Below are positions 43,261 to 53,308 of a stretch of 64,000 bases of DNA, piece by piece. Origin of the DNA: Reichenbachiella carrageenanivorans (GTDB lineage Bacteria > Bacteroidota > Bacteroidia > Cytophagales > Cyclobacteriaceae); contig NZ_CP106735.1 of assembly GCF_025639805.1 (NCBI RefSeq), positions 3,505,501 through 3,569,500 on the forward strand. The letters are read 5' to 3'. The notes beneath the pieces were generated by a model. That model was not told the DNA's origin. It did no database searches and saw only the letters and a program-made list of their open reading frames with translations. The position numbers and the translations under genes are program-made. Within the stretch, counting starts at the first letter, position 1; each line of letters starts with the position of its first letter.

Positions 43261-44118
43261 ATGATACTCATCGGAACTAGTGGATCTTCCAAGTGTGACT
43301 GGGAACTGATTCAGGATAATAAAAAAGTACTGACACTCAGTTCGAGTGGTATCAATCCCTATTTTCATACTGAGGATATTATAGAAGTGTCTGTCAGGTC
43401 AGCTGGCGAATTGCTAAAATATGCCGATCAGATTGAAGTGGTTTTTTTCTATGGTAGTGGATGCTCTAGTAAAAAACTTCAAAATATCGTCCACCGAGCC
43501 TTGTCCAAAGTATTTGTTCAGTCGCATATTTATGTGAATCACGACATTGTAGCAGCTGCTTTTGCTACTTATAATGGTACGCCTAGTTTTACTTGCTTGA
43601 TGGGTACAGGCTCTAATTCATGTTTTTTCGATGGAGACATCGTAAGGCAAGAAGTGCCAGGTGTCGACTATGTGTTGGGCGATGAGGGGAGTGGAGCTTA
43701 TTTTGGTAAAATATTGCTGCAAGCTTTTTTACGTAAACAATTACCTGCCGAATTAGCTACGGCATTCGAAGAAACATACAACATTACCAAGCATGATATC
43801 CTGCAAAACGTTTACATGAAACCTTTTGCCAATGTGTATCTGGCGTCTTTTTCTCAATTCATTCATCAACACAAAGACCACGATTTTTTTAGAGTGATAC
43901 TCAAAGATGGGATCAGAGAATTTGTAGAGATTTATTTGGAATGCTACCCAGACCACAAGAACTACACGGTTCATTTCGTGGGTTCAATACCTTTCTTTTT
44001 TGAAGACATTCTGAAAGAAATATTAACAGAAAAGGGAATTGCCTTAGGCAAAATTATCAAAGAGCCGATTGAGCAATTAGTACAATATCATATTAATAAA
44101 CACTACACGACAAGATAA
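43261..44118 (+). CDS. N-acetylglucosamine kinase-like ATPase (BadF/BadG family)
   Basis: A 285-residue actin-fold kinase. It has the phosphate-1-like loop GTSGSSKCDWELI, adenosine-side segment SFTCLMGTGSNSCFFDGD, and VLGDEGSGAYFGKILLQAFLRKQLP, matching eukaryote-like GlcNAc kinases common in Bacteroidota. It should phosphorylate GlcNAc (or a close amino sugar) to the 6-phosphate. It overlaps the next kinase gene by one base (TAATG). The pair plus NagB and NagX form a coherent amino-sugar route. Confidence 0.85.
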   Translation: MILIGTSGSSKCDWELIQDNKKVLTLSSSGINPYFHTEDIIEVSVRSAGELLKYADQIEVVFFYGSGCSSKKLQNIVHRALSKVFVQSHIYVNHDIVAAAFATYNGTPSFTCLMGTGSNSCFFDGDIVRQEVPGVDYVLGDEGSGAYFGKILLQAFLRKQLPAELATAFEETYNITKHDILQNVYMKPFANVYLASFSQFIHQHKDHDFFRVILKDGIREFVEIYLECYPDHKNYTVHFVGSIPFFFEDILKEILTEKGIALGKIIKEPIEQLVQYHINKHYTTR

Positions 44119-45095
44119 TGCTTGAATTAATAGTTGGAATAGACATAGGAGGAACTAGTACTAAATTTGGACTGGTAGACACAGCAGGAAAGGTTCGAAT
44201 TCATAGCAGTATAGCTACAGACAACCCTGACATCAATGTTTATATCAAAGATTTGGCTAAAGCTATAAGAAATGCTGCCGATTCATTGGACGAGCCCGTA
44301 GAGTTTATTGGCGTGGGTGTAGGTGCTCCTAATGGCAATTACAAAAAAGGCACAATAGAGGATGCCCCTAACTTACCATGGTCTGGTACGGTGCCTTTAT
44401 CAGATCTGCTTAATAAAGAATTTGGTCTGCCTGTACAGCTTACCAACGACGCCAACGCAGCGGCCATGGGTGAAATGATGTTTGGCGGAGCCAGAGGGAT
44501 GGACGATTTTATTGTGATCACATTAGGGACAGGATTGGGCTCTGGTTTTGTGGCCAACGGGCAGTTGATCCAAGGGCATGATGGACATGCGGGCGAACTT
44601 GGGCATATCGCCTACAAAATAGGTGGTGGTAGATACTGTAAGTGTGGCAAGAAGGGATGCTTGGAAACGTACGTTTCGGCTACAGGTTTAAAAAGAACCG
44701 TCTATAAGTTGCTGGCAGATCATCACATGGATAGTGAGCTGAAACGCTACAGCTTCGATGATCTAAATACCAAAATGGTAGCTGATGCTGCTAAAAATGG
44801 TGATGTAGTCGCTCAGGAGGCCTTCGAGTATACAGGTAAGGTATTGGGAGCCAAGCTAGCTGATGCTGTGGGGCATACCAGTCCAGAGGCGATATTCATC
44901 ATGGGAGGATTAGCGAAAGCAGGTGATTTGATATTCAAACCTACCATCAAGCATTTCGAAAAGAACTTGTTACACATTTATCAAGGTAAGATCAAGGTTT
45001 TGCCTTCAGAATTGAACAGCACGCATACGCCAATCATAGGAGCGGCCAGTTTGATACTGAAAGATATTATGACAAAAAAAGGCTTAGTGATTTGA
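44118..45095 (+). CDS. ROK-family sugar kinase
   Basis: A 325-residue ROK kinase. It has the ATP-binding GIDIGGTSTKFGLVD, the substrate loop NDANAAAMGEMMFGGARGMDDFIVITLGTGLGSG, catalytic GHAGELGHIAYK, and the zinc motif C-x-C-GxxG-C-xE (RYCKCGKKGCLETY). The substrate could be glucose, GlcNAc or ManNAc. Position after the GlcNAc kinase by a one-base overlap suggests it acts on another sugar released from the same material. No DNA-binding domain, so it is an enzyme rather than a NagC-type repressor. Confidence 0.9.
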   Translation: MLELIVGIDIGGTSTKFGLVDTAGKVRIHSSIATDNPDINVYIKDLAKAIRNAADSLDEPVEFIGVGVGAPNGNYKKGTIEDAPNLPWSGTVPLSDLLNKEFGLPVQLTNDANAAAMGEMMFGGARGMDDFIVITLGTGLGSGFVANGQLIQGHDGHAGELGHIAYKIGGGRYCKCGKKGCLETYVSATGLKRTVYKLLADHHMDSELKRYSFDDLNTKMVADAAKNGDVVAQEAFEYTGKVLGAKLADAVGHTSPEAIFIMGGLAKAGDLIFKPTIKHFEKNLLHIYQGKIKVLPSELNSTHTPIIGAASLILKDIMTKKGLVI

Positions 45096-45104
45096 TCTAA
45101 TGCT

Positions 45105-47633
45105 TTATGCTTCGATCTTTTTATGCAGGTGATTATTAGTTTTGATAAAAGGTAAGGTAATCGTAAAGCGAGTGAATTTGCCTAGCATGGAGTTGAGCTC
45201 AATACTGCCGTTCATTTTTTCTACGGCTTCTTTAATAATGTAAAGACCCAAGCCAGCACCTTTTGACCGGTCGCTGGCACGGTAGAACATATCAAATATT
45301 TTGCACTGTTGGTCAGGTTCAATGCCTATACCATTGTCGGCTACTTCTATGCGAAGTCCAGCTGCTGATTCGCTGATTTCTATCATGATTTCTGATGCTT
45401 TATCATAGTCTTGATACTTGATGGCATTAGAAATCAAGTTGGATAAAATCATACTAATTCGTCTTTTGTCAGTTTTGAATGGATGATTTAATTCTATTTT
45501 GTTTTTGAATTTGAGTCGTTGATAGCCACCGATGTGACTCAGGTTATTTATAGTTTCTTGTATGATGGTATCGAAATGGATCAATTGATATTGAATTTCT
45601 AGTCTTGAGTTTCTAGAGTAATCCAATATGTCCATGATAAATTTATCGAGTCGATCTACACTAGTTGTTATTAATTCTAGGTATTTCATCAAAGGAGGGG
45701 AAGGCTTTTCTGTAATGGATATATTGACTAACCCTTTGATGGAAAGTAGAGGTGCGCGTAAATCGTGGGAAACACTATAGACAAACCTGTCAAGCTCAAA
45801 ATTAACTTTTTTAAGTTCGTCTATTTGTTGAACGAGTAGGTTTTGAGCTTCTTTTCTATCGGTAATGTCCTCTAAGGATCCTTCATATTTGATTGGGTTA
45901 GAACCGTTAAAGTGCACTCTTATATTTGAACGTACCCAAATGATGTCTCCATTTTTTTTGTAAACCTGATGCTCTATTCCGTTGACCTCACCTGTCATTT
46001 GAAGGAGCTCTCTTATTTTCATCCTATCCTGCTGATTCACCATAAGTGATCCAGCACCAGGGACAAGTTTGCAGAACTCCTCACGTGATTCATAGCCAAA
46101 CATTTTGACCATAGCAGGGTTTACTGTAGTGAAACTTCCCTCGCCGTCAGCAACATATATGCCTTCTAAAGAATTTTCGAAGAGTTCGCGGTATTTGTCT
46201 TCTGCATTTTTTTTCTCTGTAATATTCCTAAACGACCATACACGCCCTACATTCTTTCCATCCAGTATCATTGGCACCGAATGCCTTTCGAATATTCTTC
46301 CATCTTTGCAATGCACCAAGCAAGTGTGCGTGTCATTAGATGAATGCAATTCAATCAATTCGGTCCAGGTTTCATCTGCATTTTCTATTTGGTCATAGAT
46401 AAAAGCAGCAACGGTTTTGAAATCACGGATAATATCCAGCTGAGCTGTGTTGATTTTCCAAAGGTGAGCAAATTGTTCGTTAGCTTCTAAAGCTTCTCCT
46501 GCTTGGTTAGTTGCTAATATGCCGTTGTCTGTGCTATTGAGTATGGTGTGTAGATATGATGCTCTCTTTATGTTTTGATCTTCCAGTTCTTTTTTTGCAC
46601 GTAGATCATATATGTGCGCACAAAATAATGCATCTTGGTTTTCATTTAAGGTGAGTATAGAAAGTTCAATCGGAATGACAGTACCGTCTTTATGTAGTGC
46701 GATCGTTTCTACTCTTGGGTTAGGAAGAGGAGGGATGCCTACTCGGATATAGTTTTTTATCCCTTCTTGGTGTTGATTTATAAGTTCTTTAGGGATTATA
46801 GTGTCGGTCAGTTTTTGGCCAATTATTTCGTCTTTAGTCCACCCAAAAGTTTTTTCAGCTTGTGGGTTCCAGAAAGAGATCACACTGTCTTTGTCGTACC
46901 AAATCGAGGATTCGAAAGAGCCGTTCATTAAATTATTACGAAGGGCATTTGCGGTAGTTAGTTTTTTTAGAGCCCTTAAGCCAAGGCGACCTGCTAGACC
47001 TATAAGTAATACAATGAAGAAGACATTTACCCAAAAAAGCCAAGAATTGATAGTTCTAGCGGTCTTTCCTAGTACGGTACTGAAATCCCTCTCTATTGTT
47101 GTCAACAGATCCGAAACTTCACTAATCTGCTTTAGGGCATTGATGGTTTCTGACTTGGTCAATTTACCTGTGAGTATTACCTGCCGGTATTTCATACCCA
47201 GATCAGAAAGGCGTCCCACATGAAAGTCACCTTCTTTCCAAATTGAGATGGCTTCTTTCATAAATGAAATGTTTTGAAATTTTTCAAACAACCAAATCAT
47301 GTGATCAATATCCTTTTCATGATTTTTCCCCTGCAATAACCCTTCTTGCATTTGTTGGATTGAGTCACCTGTTTGCATGGCTATGCGTGCCAGACTATCT
47401 CCGATGGGAATGCTTAGGCCTTTTTCAAATGCACTCCAATACTGTTCTTCATTTGTGATTAGATAGAGCATGAGGTTGTTGGATGCGTCTTTTTGTCCTT
47501 TGGAGTATTGAGATTCCCCACTAATGTATGCACGTACAGCTGAGGTTGTTCGAAGCGTGTAGTAGTTGATACTGATCAGGATGGTGCAAATCATGAAAAG
47601 TATAGATAGTGCGGTAAGTCTGATTTTTATCAT
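45105..47633 (-). CDS. Membrane-anchored multi-PAS sensor histidine kinase
   Basis: An 842-residue kinase. TM1 (about 8-28) and TM2 (about 195-215) enclose a periplasmic helical domain of the CHASE3/four-helix type (RTTSAVRAYISGESQYSKGQKDASNNLMLYLITNEEQYW). Three PAS domains follow, with typical PAS-PAC ends (DRKEAQNLLVQQIDEL). HisKA has His about 623 in SVSHDLRAPLLSIKG, and HATPase has LISNAIKYQ, VADNGIGIEP and GAGLGLYIIKEAVEKMNG. No response regulator is adjacent, so it is an orphan. It is convergent with the ROK gene. Confidence 0.9.
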   Translation of the reverse strand: MIKIRLTALSILFMICTILISINYYTLRTTSAVRAYISGESQYSKGQKDASNNLMLYLITNEEQYWSAFEKGLSIPIGDSLARIAMQTGDSIQQMQEGLLQGKNHEKDIDHMIWLFEKFQNISFMKEAISIWKEGDFHVGRLSDLGMKYRQVILTGKLTKSETINALKQISEVSDLLTTIERDFSTVLGKTARTINSWLFWVNVFFIVLLIGLAGRLGLRALKKLTTANALRNNLMNGSFESSIWYDKDSVISFWNPQAEKTFGWTKDEIIGQKLTDTIIPKELINQHQEGIKNYIRVGIPPLPNPRVETIALHKDGTVIPIELSILTLNENQDALFCAHIYDLRAKKELEDQNIKRASYLHTILNSTDNGILATNQAGEALEANEQFAHLWKINTAQLDIIRDFKTVAAFIYDQIENADETWTELIELHSSNDTHTCLVHCKDGRIFERHSVPMILDGKNVGRVWSFRNITEKKNAEDKYRELFENSLEGIYVADGEGSFTTVNPAMVKMFGYESREEFCKLVPGAGSLMVNQQDRMKIRELLQMTGEVNGIEHQVYKKNGDIIWVRSNIRVHFNGSNPIKYEGSLEDITDRKEAQNLLVQQIDELKKVNFELDRFVYSVSHDLRAPLLSIKGLVNISITEKPSPPLMKYLELITTSVDRLDKFIMDILDYSRNSRLEIQYQLIHFDTIIQETINNLSHIGGYQRLKFKNKIELNHPFKTDKRRISMILSNLISNAIKYQDYDKASEIMIEISESAAGLRIEVADNGIGIEPDQQCKIFDMFYRASDRSKGAGLGLYIIKEAVEKMNGSIELNSMLGKFTRFTITLPFIKTNNHLHKKIEA

Positions 47634-47914
47634 TTGGGATTAGATAAGGATAAGGTGCTTTATACTACGATGTTAGGAAGAATGTAGGACAAGTAAATAT
47701 ATACTAGGCGAGTCGCTTAGAATACTCGTTCAGTTAGTGGTTATTTCTAGGTTAAGCTCAGCAAGTGTAACGTGAATGATCCAAGTAACTAGGGGTATAG
47801 TTTGAAGGCCGAAGACATGAATAGACTTCTGACATGATGTAAAATCATAGGAGGGTTAGACCGAAATTCAAATGAATGGATTGGCTAGGTATTATGACAA
47901 CAGACGGTTTCTCC

Positions 47915-48391
47915 CTATTTTGAATCTTTAGGTGTCTTTCCTCCGTGGCTGTTTCTGCGTTTTTCTAATCGCTCAAATAGCATTTTTTTGAAATCTCGTT
48001 CCGCATCTTGTAGGGCTAGCATCTGCTTGAGGTCAAGCACTGCCTGGAGGCGCTTATTATATTCTTTTTCAATCTCAAATTGTTTTTCTTTCACTTGCAT
48101 CCCCATCTGTAGAAGGGTTTGTGTTTCTTCTTCAGTAGCTGTTTCTGGATCGTAGGCTTTGCGCTTCTGAGCAAACTCTATATAATTTTCTCTGCGCTTC
48201 TGATTGAGTTCGTTATAGATTGGCCAAAATTTCTCTGCTTGCTCAGGAGTAAGCGACACGTGTTCGGTGATGTATGCAATTTTTGCAGACTCTATTCTTT
48301 GACGAGCTTCTTCGCGTTGAGCGTGCGCTAGTGTGGAACCTGTGAGAAGTAAAATTACCAAAAGGAGTTTTTTCATCATTAATGTTTTCAT
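47915..48391 (-). CDS. Periplasmic Spy/CpxP-like protein
   Basis: A 158-residue exported protein (MKTLMMKKLLLVILLLTGSTLAHAQ signal). The helical, charged body EHVSLTPEQAEKFWPIYNELNQKRRENYIEFAQKRKAY and EKQFEIEKEYNKRLQAVLDLKQMLAL carries the 'LTPEQ' motif of the Spy/CpxP fold, which in Proteobacteria forms periplasmic chaperones and stress sensors. It is last in an operon with a sigma factor and a small membrane protein, the usual Bacteroidota layout for envelope stress. Metal or protein stress as signal is inference. Confidence 0.75.
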   Translation of the reverse strand: MKTLMMKKLLLVILLLTGSTLAHAQREEARQRIESAKIAYITEHVSLTPEQAEKFWPIYNELNQKRRENYIEFAQKRKAYDPETATEEETQTLLQMGMQVKEKQFEIEKEYNKRLQAVLDLKQMLALQDAERDFKKMLFERLEKRRNSHGGKTPKDSK

Positions 48392-48414
48392 GTCAATTTC
48401 TTTATATAATAAGC

Positions 48415-48864
48415 TTACATGATTTCTGTTGAGTAATCGAGTTCAGAATAGATCTTTTCTAAATCCTCGGCTGATATTGACGGGTCTATCAGGTCTTGAT
48501 CTATCGGCGATAGTTCATCAAGTATAGTGCTTTCGTCTAGTAAGGTTAGAATATCGTAAGTGCCTAGAGTCTCCTCATACAAATACGCAATCATATCTTC
48601 AGACTGCACATTGGTTAGTAGTTGGTCTGCTGTGAAGTCTTGAGGACTCGGGGACAAGTAAAACCAACCAGCAACAAATAGAACTATTGCTGCAGCAATA
48701 GGCCAAGTCAGTGGTTGACTAAATACAGAAAGGGAAGGAGCCGCTATGCGTTCATGCTCTATTCTCGACTGAACCTTCAAAGGCAGCTGATCAAAGTATC
48801 CATCAGGTATTTGATGGATGTTTTGCTTTTTCAATGATTCGATATCTATTTTCCTGTTTTTCAT
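48415..48864 (-). CDS. Single-pass membrane protein, probable anti-sigma-like regulator
   Basis: A 149-residue protein with a cytoplasmic N-terminus (IDIESLKKQNIHQIPDGYFDQLPLKVQSRIEHE), one membrane helix (WPIAAAIVLFVAGWFYLS, about residues 54-72), and a strongly acidic periplasmic tail. The size, topology and place between an ECF sigma factor gene and a Spy-like gene suggest an anti-sigma role. It lacks the zinc motif of the ZAS class, so the assignment rests on context. Confidence 0.62.
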   Translation of the reverse strand: MKNRKIDIESLKKQNIHQIPDGYFDQLPLKVQSRIEHERIAAPSLSVFSQPLTWPIAAAIVLFVAGWFYLSPSPQDFTADQLLTNVQSEDMIAYLYEETLGTYDILTLLDESTILDELSPIDQDLIDPSISAEDLEKIYSELDYSTEIM

Positions 48865-48907
48865 AATCTTACGATCGCTAGCTTAGACCCATGTTTTTCG
48901 AAATGGT

Positions 48908-49450
48908 TTAACCTAAATTTATGTGTTGTTCTATTTTCTTTACTGCTAGATGATAACTCGCCTTTAGTGCACCCACACTCGTATCGGTGATGGTGGCTAT
49001 TTCTGTAAATTTCATCTCGTCGAAATACTTCATGTTGAATACCAGTCTTTGTTTATTGGGTAATTTCAATAATGCTTTTTGCAATTTCAATTGAATTTCG
49101 TCTCCTGAGACATGCGGGCTTTCTTCCAGTTTGCCTGCTAGCTCTCCTGCTACATCGTGTATGGGTATAAAGAATTTGTTTTTCTTTTTCTTTAAGAAGG
49201 TTAGACATTCATTTGTCGCGATGCGATAGATCCAAGTATAGAGACTCGAATCCTCTCTAAACTTATGGATGTTGTTCCAGATTTTCACAAATACATCCTG
49301 AACTAAATCATCCGCATCATCATGATCAATCACCATTTTTCGAATGTGCCAATAGATACGTTGCTGATACTCGCGTACCAACAAACTGAAGCCGTAGTTT
49401 CGACTTTCTTCACCTTTCAATTTTTCTATTAGCTCTTGATCTGTCAACAT
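48908..49450 (-). CDS. ECF RNA polymerase sigma factor
   Basis: A 180-residue sigma-70 family protein of the extracytoplasmic-function class. Region 2 is LLVREYQQRIYWHIRKMVIDHDDADDLVQDVFVKIWNNIHKFREDSSLYTWIYRIATNECLTFLKK. Region 4 is ALLKLPNKQRLVFNMKYFDEMKFTEIATITDTSVGALKASYHLAVKKIEQ. Regions 1 and 3 are absent, as expected. It heads a three-gene operon with the membrane protein and Spy-like gene, so it probably directs an envelope-related response and its own operon. Confidence 0.92.
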   Translation of the reverse strand: MLTDQELIEKLKGEESRNYGFSLLVREYQQRIYWHIRKMVIDHDDADDLVQDVFVKIWNNIHKFREDSSLYTWIYRIATNECLTFLKKKKNKFFIPIHDVAGELAGKLEESPHVSGDEIQLKLQKALLKLPNKQRLVFNMKYFDEMKFTEIATITDTSVGALKASYHLAVKKIEQHINLG

Positions 49451-49608
49451 CGTGTAATTGTGGCTTTAGATGTAGACTGTAGTAAAAGGTTTAAAACCAA
49501 GGACAATATTTTTTGTAACACTTTAAGCAGATTTCATCAAACTTCCACCTTTTCTATAACTTCTCAAAATATTATCCAGCCCGTCCAAGATTATTGGGTC
49601 TTATGCCA

Positions 49609-49616
49609 TAACTTTG
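49609..49616 (+). promoter_or_regulatory. TAnnTTTG promoter box before pyrG
   Basis: TAACTTTG, 34 bp before the pyrG ATG at 49650. It overlaps an in-frame TTG (49614) that would otherwise extend the gene, so it argues for the ATG start. Confidence 0.5.
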
Positions 49617-49649
49617 AGCCCCGTAACAATAGTTTCGAATACACATCAA

Positions 49650-51284
49650 ATGACATCTACAAAATACATTTTCGTTACGGGCGGGGTCACCTCTTCTCTT
49701 GGTAAAGGAATCATATCAGCATCTTTAGGTAAGTTATTGCAAGCCAGAGGCTTCTCAGTGACCATTCAAAAATTAGACCCATACATCAATGTAGACCCGG
49801 GTACGCTCAACCCTTACGAACATGGCGAATGTTATGTCACTGACGATGGAGCCGAAACAGATCTTGACCTCGGACACTACGAAAGATTCCTAAACGAACC
49901 CACCTCTCAGGCCAATAACGTAACGACTGGTCGAATCTATTATAATGTAATCAAAAAAGAGCGTGAAGGGGAGTTTTTAGGCAAGACCGTACAGGTAGTT
50001 CCTCATATCACAGATGAAATCAAGGAAAGTATATACCGACTAGGCAATACCGAAAAATACGACTTCGTGATTACCGAAGTAGGAGGGTGTGTAGGTGATA
50101 TCGAATCACTTCCATTTATCGAAGCCATGAGACAGGCTCGCTTCGAATTAGGGCCTACGAATGCGATCAATATTCATTTGACTTTAGTGCCTTATCTACA
50201 GGCAGCTGGCGAGTTGAAAACCAAACCGACTCAACACTCTGTAAAGCAATTGCTCGAAGCAGGTGTTCAACCTGATATATTAGTTTGTAGAAGTGAGCAT
50301 AAGCTCAGTTCTGATCTAAGAAAGAAAATTGCATTGTTTTGCAACGTGCCCGTCAACTGTGTGATCGAAGCCCAAGATGCGGACACCATCTATGATGTGC
50401 CGCTATTGATGAGAAAAGAAAAACTCGATGAAAGGGTGCTTTCTCGCATGAAATTTTCCTATAAAAAGGAGCCAGGATTAGAGCATTGGAAAACCTTTTT
50501 GGGTAAACTGAAAAACCCTGTTTCGGAAGTCAACATTACCGTAGTAGGTAAATATGTAGAACTACAGGATGCCTATAAGTCTATTTCAGAGGCGTTTGTT
50601 CATGCTGGCGCAGATAATGAATGTAAGGTGAAAGTGAAGTGGCTTTCTTCAGAATCTGTAACAGAGGATAATGCCGCTAAACTACTCGAAGGCGTGGATG
50701 GATTGCTTGTAGCCCCTGGGTTTGGAGAAAGAGGTATAGAGGGTAAAATCAAGGCGATCCGAATTGCTCGTGAGCAAAACATTCCTTTCTTTGGAATTTG
50801 TCTAGGTATGCAATGTGCCAGTATAGAATTTGCTAGAAATGTATTAAATCTCAAAGATGCCAATTCGAAAGAAATGGTGGAAAAGCTGAAAGATCCAGTG
50901 ATAGATATCATGGAAGATCAGAAAAACATCACTGAGATGGGAGGAACGATGAGATTGGGGGCTTACGAGTGTCAGATACAGAAAGGTACCAAAGCCTATA
51001 ATGTATACGGGCAAACAAAGATTCAAGAAAGACATAGACACAGATATGAGTTTAATAATGCATATCTAAAAGACTTCGAAGAGCATGGTATGCTTGCCTC
51101 AGGCCGAAATCCTAAAACAAATTTGGTTGAGATTATCGAGCTGAAAGACCACAGATGGTTTGTAGGTGTTCAGTTTCACCCAGAACTAAAAAGTACGGTT
51201 CTCAACCCACATCCGCTTTTCGTTAAATTTGTAAAAGCAGCCTTGTCATATAAGAAAGATAAATCATCAGAAAACAATAATTAA
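49650..51284 (+). CDS. pyrG: CTP synthase
   Basis: A 544-residue enzyme making CTP from UTP, ATP and glutamine. Start chosen at ATG 49650 ([21 protein letters not shown]), the normal family N-terminus; an upstream TTG extension of 12 codons would overlap the promoter box. The synthase domain has the conserved [23 protein letters not shown]. The class I glutaminase domain has [16 protein letters not shown] (nucleophile Cys) and QFHPELKS (His-x-Glu). It is followed 3 bp later by yidC, so the two are likely co-transcribed. Confidence 0.96.
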   Translation: MTSTKYIFVTGGVTSSLGKGIISASLGKLLQARGFSVTIQKLDPYINVDPGTLNPYEHGECYVTDDGAETDLDLGHYERFLNEPTSQANNVTTGRIYYNVIKKEREGEFLGKTVQVVPHITDEIKESIYRLGNTEKYDFVITEVGGCVGDIESLPFIEAMRQARFELGPTNAINIHLTLVPYLQAAGELKTKPTQHSVKQLLEAGVQPDILVCRSEHKLSSDLRKKIALFCNVPVNCVIEAQDADTIYDVPLLMRKEKLDERVLSRMKFSYKKEPGLEHWKTFLGKLKNPVSEVNITVVGKYVELQDAYKSISEAFVHAGADNECKVKVKWLSSESVTEDNAAKLLEGVDGLLVAPGFGERGIEGKIKAIRIAREQNIPFFGICLGMQCASIEFARNVLNLKDANSKEMVEKLKDPVIDIMEDQKNITEMGGTMRLGAYECQIQKGTKAYNVYGQTKIQERHRHRYEFNNAYLKDFEEHGMLASGRNPKTNLVEIIELKDHRWFVGVQFHPELKSTVLNPHPLFVKFVKAALSYKKDKSSENNN

Positions 51285-51287
51285 TAA

Positions 51288-53120
51288 ATGGATAGAAACC
51301 AGATCACAGGTTTGGTCTTGATGCTTGCATTGATGACCATATATTTTCAATTCTTTGCTCCGGAAGTGCCAGAGCAGCCTGTCGAACAAGCCACCATTGA
51401 AACAACTACTCCTGCAGCTATCAGAGAGGCGGAAATATCTACACCAGTCGCGACTGGTGTAGATGATTCTTTGACTTCTGCAATTTACAAAGAACGTTAT
51501 GGCATTTTTGCGCCATTTGCATCAGGTGAAGAGAAAGAGGTTGAAATAGAAAATGAATCAGTTAAAATCATTCTTTCTAGCAAAGGAGGGGTAGTCAAAA
51601 GAGTAGAACTCAAAGATTACTTGACATATGAGAAGGATCCATTGATACTTATAGATAGAAATAGCAGTACGTCTGATTTGCTTTTGATGAGCAACTACAA
51701 GGCGATCAATGTTTCTGAATTATACTATCATACACAACACAGTAAGTTAGAGGTGTCGGGCACAGATTCGTTGTCGGTCAGCTTTAGAGTTGCTTTAGAC
51801 GGAGGTAGATACCTAGAGCACAAGTACAAACTTGGAGGTACAGGCTTTCAGTTGAAATATGAGATCAATCTCGTAGGGATGGATGGCGTGATAGACAACC
51901 AAGATGCTCAGCTTACTTGGGTGGATCACATGAAGAATGTAGAGCATACCTTGAAGGAATCAAGAGCAAAAACGACGATCAATTATCAGCCCATTGGAGG
52001 AGATTTTGATGACTTAGGTATAAGTGAAGATGCTGAAACAGAAAACATTGAGCAAGGGTTGAAATGGTTTGCTTTTAAGCAAAGGTTTTTTGCTGCAGCT
52101 TTGATTGCAGAAAACAAAATTTCAAAAGCTACGCTAAGTACTTATGTTGATACATCCGACAGCACTACAGTAAAATCAGGTACAGCTGTTTTGACATTGC
52201 CAATTGGCGATTTAAAAACAGGTAAAGGCCAGTTTCAGTACTACTTTGGACCAAACGATTATACGATTCAGAAGAAAGTAGTAGACGGCTTCGAGCAAAA
52301 CGTAGAGTTGGGGTGGTTTGTCTTCAGATTGGTCAACAAATGGTTGATTATCCCAATATTCAATTTGCTTGAGAAATTCATTTCCAACTACGGGGTAATT
52401 ATTATCATTTTAGTGTTTGTCATCCGCTTAATTTTGGCACCATTGACGTACAAGTCGCATATGTCTATGGCCAAGATGAAAGTCTTGAAACCAGAGATGG
52501 ATGCGATCAAGGAAAAGCACGATGGAGACATGCAGAAATCTCAGCAAGAGACCATGGAGCTGTATCGAAAGGCTGGAATCAATCCATTGAGTGGCTGTAT
52601 TCCAGTTTTATTGCAGTTTCCATTCTTGCTGGCCATGTTCAACTTCTTTCCGAATTCAATTGAGCTGAGACAGCAACCATTTCTATGGGCGACGGATTTA
52701 TCTACCTATGATAATGTAATGAACCTGCCATTTACCATACCGTTCTATGGTGACCATGTGAGTATGTTCTGTCTGTTGATGACAGCCTCTACTTTGCTCT
52801 ATACTTGGTCTAATAGCCAGATGAACACGCAGATGCAAGGACCTATGAAGTCGATGCAGTATATGATGCCGATCATGTTCCTGTTCTTCTTGAATGAATT
52901 TTCAGCAGGTCTTACTTTCTATTACTTTGTATCTAACATCGTGTCTTTTGGACAGATGGCTTTGTTTAGAAAGTTTGTAGACGAAGACAAGATTTTGAAG
53001 GTGATGGAAGAGAATCGAAAGAAAAACGCAAATAAATCGAAATCCAAATTTCAACTGAAACTGGAAGAAGCCATGAAGGCAGGAGAAGTACAGCGTAAAC
53101 AAGGAAAGAAAAAGAAGTAA
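51288..53120 (+). CDS. yidC: Membrane protein insertase YidC
   Basis: A 610-residue insertase that places proteins into the inner membrane with or without SecYEG. It has an N-terminal anchor helix (ITGLVLMLALMTIYFQFFAP), a large periplasmic beta domain (residues about 90-340), and then the conserved five-helix core (NYGVIIIILVFVIRLILAPLTYKSHMSMAKMKVLKPEMDAIKEKH; GCIPVLLQFPFLLAMFNFFP). The C-terminal tail is lysine-rich and may contact the ribosome. A terminator hairpin is at 53125-53152. Confidence 0.95.
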   Translation: MDRNQITGLVLMLALMTIYFQFFAPEVPEQPVEQATIETTTPAAIREAEISTPVATGVDDSLTSAIYKERYGIFAPFASGEEKEVEIENESVKIILSSKGGVVKRVELKDYLTYEKDPLILIDRNSSTSDLLLMSNYKAINVSELYYHTQHSKLEVSGTDSLSVSFRVALDGGRYLEHKYKLGGTGFQLKYEINLVGMDGVIDNQDAQLTWVDHMKNVEHTLKESRAKTTINYQPIGGDFDDLGISEDAETENIEQGLKWFAFKQRFFAAALIAENKISKATLSTYVDTSDSTTVKSGTAVLTLPIGDLKTGKGQFQYYFGPNDYTIQKKVVDGFEQNVELGWFVFRLVNKWLIIPIFNLLEKFISNYGVIIIILVFVIRLILAPLTYKSHMSMAKMKVLKPEMDAIKEKHDGDMQKSQQETMELYRKAGINPLSGCIPVLLQFPFLLAMFNFFPNSIELRQQPFLWATDLSTYDNVMNLPFTIPFYGDHVSMFCLLMTASTLLYTWSNSQMNTQMQGPMKSMQYMMPIMFLFFLNEFSAGLTFYYFVSNIVSFGQMALFRKFVDEDKILKVMEENRKKNANKSKSKFQLKLEEAMKAGEVQRKQGKKKK

Positions 53121-53124
53121 ATTT

Positions 53125-53152
53125 AAAGTCTCGCAAATCGCGAGACTTTTTT
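53125..53152. terminator. Hairpin terminator after yidC
   Basis: GTCTCGC and GCGAGAC (53128-53134 with 53140-53146), flanked by A and T runs, right after the yidC stop. Confidence 0.75.
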
Positions 53153-53235
53153 GTTTTCAAGTGGTTAGCTATTTATCAACATTCCAATGTGGAGAAGTTT
53201 CCAAGGACATATAGAATAAATGCGGAAACGAAAAT

Positions 53236-53243
53236 TATATTTG
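53236..53243 (+). promoter_or_regulatory. TAnnTTTG promoter box before parA
   Basis: TATATTTG, 65 bp before the parA ATG, in the gap after the yidC terminator. No TTG at the ideal -33 distance. I searched this gap for a parS-like palindrome (TGTTTCACGTGAAACA type) and saw none. Confidence 0.4.
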
Positions 53244-53308
53244 CCATAGTCGATTATGTGTAATTATCGGCTATTCGACAATTTTCATTTAATCTGACAA
53301 CGAGCTTT

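Noticed and set aside
53153..53308. parS centromere expected near parAB
   Set aside because: No TGTTTCACGTGAAACA-like palindrome was seen in the gap or nearby, so none is claimed.
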